A stretch of 64,000 nt of DNA, from the NCBI GenBank assembly GCA_907163375.1, contig CAJQUW010005326.1, positions 124,001 through 188,000 of the forward strand, written 5' to 3'. The notes under the pieces are model-generated. The model did no database searches, was not told the DNA's origin, and was given only the letters and a program-made list of their open reading frames with translations. This DNA is from Prostheceraeus crozeri. Its lineage: Eukaryota; Platyhelminthes; Polycladida; Euryleptidae. Positions 56,727-64,000 of this stretch are shown piece after piece; the first letter of the stretch is position 1, and each line of letters begins with the position of its first letter. A program made the position numbers and the translations under genes.

Positions 56727-59700
56727 AGATTTAGTTTTGTGTCAGCTCAGAGACTCAGGATGACTATTTCATTCAAATACATTCAACATTAATGAACCAT
56801 AAATTTTCCTTTGTCCAATAGATGATAAATTGACACCAGTGATAGAATATGAGGAATTCGGAGTTCATTGGCTACTTCATTCTTTAAGTTATAAAATTTG
56901 AACCTTCCCCGATCGGGTCGGATGACATTCTTCATTACAGAAGAGTCATTACACGATCTAAATATTTGAAAATATCAATCCTTTCACATTGGTTCTGTCT
57001 CAAGTTTTAGGGAGTTTAATGCAATACTAGTACATCCCTACAAAGGATGAGTTTTCTACAATTTCTATGAGGATAATAGGGCTTAAGTTGCTCTGCGAAC
57101 GTGTTCTTGTAGACAGGCATTTTGAATGTAGGTTTATCATTTAACTAAATAATGCTCAGTGGACAATTCTAAAGCTATGATATGCAAAGTATAACATAGG
57201 ATGATGAAAAATGAAGGACTTGCACGAAAATAACAATCTAAGAGTTACATGAAAGGGCACGTTTTCTCAATTTACCAGAAACTACAAAATCGAGATACTG
57301 TAAGGCACCTTCTTTGCGAAAAGATCAACGATTTGTTTTCATTGCATTTCACTTTATTTACTAAGACTTTTCGATGCGTTCGCCTATTACCAAGCCCTTA
57401 CAGACAGAGAGTGATCTGTAATAGTTGAAAACGGACGAGAACCCGGAGAATGTGGTGAATGGAGAAAAATAATAAAAAATGAATTTCATCTTCAAATTCC
57501 CGCAAAGAGATCAGCATTCAGGTTTGGATGAAAGATCCAGTGAATCCTCAACAGGAAGCGTGTGATCTAGCCATTGCATTATGCATTTCACGAATAAAAA
57601 TCCTCCACGACTGTCTGCTGAATAAATACTTTAGTACGAGAGTAATTTTTTTATGCAAAAAATCTTTTGAATAAAGTTGACTCTGAACAATATTCTTTTT
57701 CGAACCAGTTTACAAACACTGCGTGTGAATATTAAATGTCGATATTTCAAGCTTTTTTCATATCCTTTATTAGGCACAGCATGTTCTTTTGTCAAGTCAA
57801 ATTTGACTTCTGTATATGATTTTGAGTTTTTATGCCACTTATATACGCATTCCAGAAACATACAACTAAAGTATTTAAATGCTCACATCGTGGAATTTAA
57901 AATCTTTTCAGAGGAGAAAAATGCTGAATAAAAAGACTGATGAACTTAAAACATACTGTGCCACATATTTTGCAGTCACGGTTTCAATATCGATATATAC
58001 ATTTTGCAAAATTCCATGCATAGGATGCGCTCGTATTTAGGCATAACGTTTGAGTTTGAATACATAACCCTACTAAATCAGTGACCAATTCAATGCTGAA
58101 TATACAATGTATCTCGTACTATTTACTGAATCTAAATAAAGTGGTTTTAGTTAGGAATATCATTTGCAATCCTTTGTGATATTTTCAGTGGATTGTAGCC
58201 ATTGGCTAGTAAGCTTAGTGCCGTACAAGTAATCCAACTGATTATATAAAGTGATGTACATGTATATAATAAATTCGCTACAATGATATAACGCATAGAA
58301 ATATATCAAAAGTGTGTGCATGGTGCTTAAATTTTGAATACTCATAAAAGGAAGAAGATGGTGCATGGACGATACTGCTTGGATAACGATGCCATAAAAG
58401 TCAAAGATAGAGGATGCAACAGAAAAAAAGAAAGAAAGAGAAAGAGAGAGCTGAGAAGCACGAAGATCCGATTCGGTCGAGAACTAATTCGAATGTTCAA
58501 TTGTGGACATTGGGAGTATAAAATACAGCATTCTTGCAAGTGGGGATGACTCAAATCAGAATTCAACGCGTTGGGGATGAGTGGCAGAGAGGAAGATAGC
58601 CTCACGCATAAGGAAGTGTGCATAGCAGCGGAAATTGATCCAGTACGCTTTTTTAGGCCTAAGCAGAGGAAGTGCTGCTTAGGTAATCGGACTCAGCCTT
58701 GGCCAGCCTGCTTGAGACGCATACAATACGGGCCTACGCTAATTGACCGACATTCGGAGGACCACAGATTACCAATCACCATGGATTGAAAATTTTTCTG
58801 ATTTTGTGGCATCTATTGCGAATTAATTGGTATTCCATGTAGGGATGTGGTCTCCGATCTAATGAATGAACTGCTTTAGCTCTAATCTGAACTCAGCTAT
58901 ATACTTTGTGAGAATGTTCAAACCACAATACAGCAGAAAGGAAATTCTGATACAAAAAATTAGCTTCACTGTAAATGCAATGCCTCAAACACATCTTGCG
59001 ACGATATTGGGTTTATTATGATAATTTTTTTTCCATGCCAGATGGTTCGAACATTTCTAGTATTGAAGCACAATTTGACATCAAATCATGTTCGATGAAA
59101 ATGAAAACAATTTTGACAATCTAACTAATGCTATCTGTTGCTAACTGAGGGGCAAAGTTAATAAATACACAAAAATTATCCCTATAAAGTATGAACAATT
59201 CATTTTATCCCATCTTAATTTTATTAATCTGCTTCTTATGAGGATGAATTGTGAGTTCTAATTTGGTCTAGTACGTGTGTGTATTTCTTGACTATTCAGT
59301 TTAATTTGTCTGGCAGTCAGAATTTTCCAGACAAAAAGAAAACAAATTTGAACCGTTGGGTCGCATTCGTTCACGATCTACAGGTATGTACGCCAGGTGT
59401 TGCCCATTCATAAAATCAACTCTAAAAGCAAGTGGGCTAAAATCTGACTAACGTGGAAAATACAGCATGACAATTTCCTATTTACATAGGCTTGTATATT
59501 CTGTCCACAATTCTTCTGAGCCTGAGGCGATTCTGTGAAGTGAATAAATGAATCTGGAAGCCTATACAGCATTTGGATTTGTGAAGTCTAATCTGAGCGG
59601 TTAAATTTCTGTGATAGCCTATATTGCAATTTTCACGAAGCATTCCCTAAGAAATGATTCGCCTTCACCTTATCTTATAAAGTATTGCTCCGAATCACAA

Positions 59701-59870
59701 GAAATTCACTCTGAAACATGTTTGGGGAGAGAGCTGTTACAGTGATATCCATTTTCTATAACTGGTTCGTCTTCGTACTAAAAATGTCATTTCAAATTTA
59801 TGATCACCAATTTCATCTAATTTTTGATAATTTTGAAAATTTATCGAAATTTGGCTACAAATCACCTGTG
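56727..59870. other. no recognisable gene
   Basis: Three kilobases of AT-rich DNA. An A/G-rich stretch at 58420-58460 and a small inverted repeat (CCTAAGCAG ... CTGCTTAGG at 58658-58682) stand out slightly. The frames at 57677-57931, 58334-58549 and 58571-58789 lack recognisable motifs. Later exons of the secreted-protein gene may hide here, but none is demonstrable. Confidence 0.45.
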
Positions 59871-59878
59871 GTTTGTAC

Positions 59879-62247
59879 CAGGGCTGTGGAGCCGATGCGT
59901 TATCTCATCGGCTCCGGCTCCGGCTCCACGACACTGATGTGAAAGGCTCCGGCTCCGGCTCGGCTCCGGCTCCGACTTCAAATTCAGGTTCTATCTATGC
60001 TGGTTATCCTGGATCCGTTGAACGGGTTTTTTGGATAACGGTGTGGCCTTTAGAGGCTTGCTACAATCATCAAATTAGTTTTCATTAACAAGCAACGACT
60101 TAAGTTAATAATAAAAATGATAATAGCCTAATATAATGACAAATAACATACTTGTCATATATTTTTGCATGAATTGACTGTCTCTGAAAGATAAAATAAA
60201 GTTATAGCCAGGATTGGTTAAATTAGATAAAGATCTCCCGCACTGGCTAAAAATAGCCTAGCCTGCAACCAGTCTACTACGAGGCTACATTGAATAAGAC
60301 CACATGAGTGATGATGATATACCTAATTAGCCGTCACAGGGGCCGAATAGTATAAGCTTTTTAACAAAGCTTGAATATGAAACTGGATAGCGTGTGCCTC
60401 TAAATAGCTTATAGGGCCTGTATCTGCTCGAACATGGAAAGGGTATCGGCTATATAGCCAAATATACCGTATCAATAAAGACATCAATTGCTTTATTGAA
60501 TATTAAAGTGTATATAGGCTAGCTTAGGTTGTTATGGTTATTTGTTATTGCCTTTATTCAATAGTCTGTTGGTCCATGAATAATATGATCGGTGGGTAGC
60601 CCACGACTCATCATCTGTAGAAATTGTAATTTAGATAGCCTCATTGCAGTGTAGGCTAGAAATGTACAATTGAAAATTATACTTAAAAAATTAAAAATAT
60701 CTAATTTAGGACAAGTTTTGTAATTCTATGCAGCATACTTAATAAGTTAAGGCCTAACTTACATTATATTAATTTCGTATTTTTCATTATGGCGTAAAGT
60801 TGCACTAAATAACTCATCAATGATTCATGTATATTATTATATTCAATTTATGTATAACACATTACCACTATTCCTCTGATGATGGTTAGGCTGATGAAAC
60901 TGAACTCGGAGTATCACACAGTATGTTGCAGGGTGCTATGCATAATAAAAATTTGACTGCGAGCACCGAGCAGAAATCCCATCTACTTTGCTAGCTTTCG
61001 AATGCGCGTGCGGTTTAATGTCACAGACAATAGAAAAGGGAGGTCAAAAGGCGCCTTTATTGAGAGCGTCTCAGTCTTTTTTTATTGTTTACATATAAGT
61101 CAGCATGATATCAGCATAAAGTGTTGACAGACGGAAAAAATAATAATGAAAATTCTTGAAATCCACAGGTCTATGACATTTGGGGAAATATTATTACACG
61201 ATACGGCTCTTGTACAGTCCTCCCCCCTCCATTTTTTCTCTGGTCAAAAGATGCAGCACCATTGGATGTCCGTTTCAGCATCACCGGTTTGAGTGTATCA
61301 AACCATGAGCAGCATTCCATCACCATTCCGTGCTGTTGTAAAAATCTACGTGGGTAATTGCGATGTCATGGTCGCAAACTTCGTCAGCAAGTCAACATTG
61401 TAATTTGCCTTCGGGTTTTTCGCATTGAAATATACCCTTTGAATTTTGAAGTCAAAGGAAATTCATTGTGAATGAGATACCTTTAAAATAATAGGGCGCT
61501 ACTAGAGGGCTGGGTCGCTTATTATTGCTATAGCCACTTGAGGACTTGTAGTCAGGTCATTCGTGTGAGTGTGAAGAGTTATCCCTCCAATCAAAATTGA
61601 TCAAATTGAATAATCGATTGTTTTGAAAAATGTAGGTGGGGGACTGCACAAGAGCCTACAATACAATCTAAGGAAATTGGCATTGTCACAGATGCCAGTA
61701 GCTTCTGCCAGTAGCCATACCGATGGATGATAGCCTACATAGTAACCGTATTAGATTTAAGACATTGCGCAAGAAATGTAGCTATATTATCTTTGCTGAC
61801 TGAACTGGAAATGTGTACACAAATGACTGGCGACTTGTCTCTAGGAATCTACAATCATCTAGTTAGCATGCATATAACAAGTCTTCAAATTAATGGATTT
61901 TGGAGAATCCGTTGTCAATATGGAAATTAGTCTTACGAAACATAAAAAAATATTACACATGTGTGTAAATATATAATAAATATAATACAAAAGAAGGCGG
62001 CAACTGCAAAGAAAGATATCGTGGAGGACAGATCATTGGTATACTTAAAAGACATATCTTTAGATTTCAAGTGATTTAATTTTTTTATGATACCAATTTA
62101 TAACTTTCAAAATTCTAGATTTATATCAAAGCTCAAACTATCGGAGCCGGAGCCGGAGCCGGAGCCTTTGTGATAAATCGGCTCCGGCTCCGGCTCCGAC
62201 CAAAACCATCGGCTCCTTAAGGCTCCGCCTCCGGCTCCACAGCCCTT
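59879..62247. mobile_element. non-autonomous hAT element, GGCTCC-rich ends
   Basis: The element starts CAGGGCTGTGGAGCCG and ends CGGCTCCACAGCCCTT, and exact 8-bp direct repeats GTTTGTAC flank it (59871-59878 and 62248-62255). Both ends carry clusters of GGCTCC / GGAGCC hexamers within about 110 bases (59908-59975 and 62142-62238), a subterminal arrangement hAT transposases are known to bind. The 2369-bp interior shows no transposase frame, so it is non-autonomous or fully decayed. The terminal CCCTT instead of CCCTG is a point change. Confidence 0.93.
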
Positions 62248-62255
62248 GTTTGTAC

Positions 62256-62598
62256 ACCTGTGGCTAGAAATTACGGCACCAAGTTTGTTGAATGTACTGA
62301 GAAATTACTGATGCGAGCGAAGCGAAGTTGATGAGATTGATTTTTGCAAGGAATGCAACTCAAAGTAAGCGTACACGAAATGTGAGAGATTTCGCTTCAA
62401 AAATAACCATTCTATTGCATCCTTGAAATGGCATTTTGCAATTCGACGTAACTTCAAATATGGTTATAACTTTCGGAATAATTCAAATGATTAGGAAAAT
62501 GCTGAAAAAGTGGCTACTTAAAAGTGCCGTTACTAAACTTTTGAAAATGGAATATTTTTTATAGCTTTTTAATTTCAAATTCTCTATTCGATTTCTAT
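62256..62598. other. no recognisable feature
   Basis: AT-rich spacer between the hAT element and the foldback repeat. Confidence 0.5.
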
Positions 62599-62745
62599 GT
62601 AATGGATAGAGGATGGCTATGCGATTCTCTGGGATATAGAGAGGGAAATTATTTGATGAATCCCGAGGGCTTTAGCCGGAGGGATATATCAAATAATTTC
62701 ACGAGCTATGTCAGAGAATCGTATAGCTATCCTCTATCCGTTATA
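62599..62745. repeat. foldback repeat, ~65-bp arms
   Basis: TAATGGATAGAGGATGGCTA and GCGATTCTCTGGGATATAGA on the left pair with the right arm ending ATAGCTATCCTCTATCCGTT, with several mismatches. The arms include GAAATTATTTGAT and its complement. The loop is short and contains CGAGGGCTTTAGCC. Confidence 0.8.
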
Positions 62746-62749
62746 AAGG

Positions 62750-62881
62750 ATGCCAGATTATTAGGACCATAGATATCCGCGACAAAATCCCTCTCTACCT
62801 AGATTTTCCCTGGGAACAAATTTTATCAAATATAGAAGGGATTCTGAAATACGATTCTACAGCTATGCAATAATCTGGCAT
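62750..62881. repeat. inverted repeat next to the foldback
   Basis: ATGCCAGATTATT at 62750-62762 and its exact complement AATAATCTGGCAT at 62869-62881 bound a 106-base interior; pairing continues outward weakly (TTATAAAG versus CTATAAAG). This may be a separate small MITE. Confidence 0.65.
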
Positions 62882-64000
62882 ACTTTATAGTATGATAAAT
62901 GGTTGTCAAAAAATTATCCATAGAGGCCTTTTCGAGAAAAAGCCCGATATTTAAAAGTTCAGATCTGAAAATCGGAAGTACGCTACACGTGTTTCTTCAA
63001 AATATCCTTTAAGATTTTTCTACATATGTTTAAGTGATTTGACCTCTATATTGCGAATATGATGCATAAGAAATCATCCATCGAGTGCTTTGCGAGAAAA
63101 CTCTTCGTATCGGACAAAATTGCTGTCAGGGAGATGTTATTCCAATTTCGGGTACAAGCTGCAGAGGACAGTCAAGGGCAGGGTAATAGTGCAAGACGGC
63201 GATTTTTCCTAAGTGGGTTTCATGGACAGGTGAATCGTTGGAGAAAGTGTGCGATTACCGTAATTGATTACATAGAAAAATAGGAACTGCTCGCTCTTCA
63301 ATTGCAGTTTTTACGGAGCTCTTCTTTGTGATCATGTGCCTTTTGTTTAGAGGAAATCATAAATCTTGCCGGTGAAAAGCGATTTTTTTCTCAAAAGACC
63401 TCATTTGTAAGTTATAACTAGTGTTTAAAGGCAAGGAGGCATTATTTTTCAATCAACTCACGTGCAATGTCAACAAGTATTGCAGGCTCCATAATATTTC
63501 CACATTCAGAATAGAAATGATTGATTGGAATATTAATACTTGATTTGCATTACTATTGTGAGTTTTGTGACATAACGTTTTAGTGAACCTATCCAGGTAG
63601 CATGCATTCACCCACTAGTTTTGCAGCTTTAGACCCTATATCAAAGTATCAAGACAAATATTTCTCAAACAGAGAACTGGGTGATGATAACATGAGAATT
63701 ATAACTATTATGAATATACAAATTAATGAAAGCATAATGAAAATATACAATATGATGGTGTTGTGCATTTACAAGTAGTTAAGTAAAGCAAATGATAGGA
63801 CACTGGAAGGAGAGGACACTACATGCGCAGAATAACATGAATGACATTTTTTGATCAGTTTATGAATCACATGGAATGTAATTGAAGATCATGAACATCT
63901 ATATAAACGGCCTGATATCATTTTGAATGTTCTTTATTTTATTTATGGTATTAGGAAAACACAATTCACTTCTATGTGAGTCAAAATCACTTGTATTCTG
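62882..64000. other. no recognisable feature
   Basis: The open frame at 63059-63283 (+) has no motif I recognise. The rest is AT-rich non-coding DNA. Confidence 0.5.

Overview
This window is AT-rich nuclear DNA from an animal, most likely an invertebrate. The evidence is a spliced gene with GT-AG introns that encodes the ciliary protein BBS7, a high density of eukaryotic DNA transposons, LINEs and tRNA-derived SINEs, and AT-rich microsatellites. I cannot name the species. The word TAGGCCTA recurs in the non-coding DNA, but I use it only as a weak hint of a marine invertebrate.

Region 1 (1-27126, + strand) is almost entirely the BBS7 gene. Seven exons (3302-27126) join in frame to 657 codons and a stop. 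They cover human BBS7 from roughly residue 55 to the C-terminus; the first exon(s) must lie before the window. The introns hold a degraded RTE-type reverse transcriptase, a 269-bp tandem duplication, a hairpin element, several SINE-like copies, a 256-bp MITE, and a well-preserved Tc1-like transposon with unusually long (404 bp) inverted repeats.

Region 2 (27127-37404) is a transposon graveyard. A decayed LINE on the minus strand (28378-31700) is interrupted by a piggyBac-like element (29183-31143, flanked by TTAA), and a MITE (27945-28377) sits at its downstream edge within the reverse transcriptase. Two LINE 3' ends, a possible Harbinger fragment, a 224-bp tandem duplication and a 2.1-kb element with a THAP-like zinc finger follow.

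Region 3 (37675-41772, + strand) is an uninterrupted 1365-codon reading frame. It has a KH-like N-terminus and a central array of degenerate 14-residue repeats. I do not recognise the protein; it is the best candidate here for an undescribed gene.

Region 4 (43082-53990) holds a near-full-length but frameshifted LINE on the minus strand, a decayed mariner-like element with a second copy of the 256-bp MITE nested in it, a GC-rich island of unknown nature, and a second LINE remnant on the + strand.

Region 5 (53991-64000) has the first coding exon of an unrecognised secreted protein (55286-55591), a near-perfect palindrome with 125-bp arms, a non-autonomous hAT element with an 8-bp target duplication, and foldback repeats. 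Only BBS7, the 1365-codon frame and the secreted-protein exon look like host genes. Nothing in the window suggests that these three work together.
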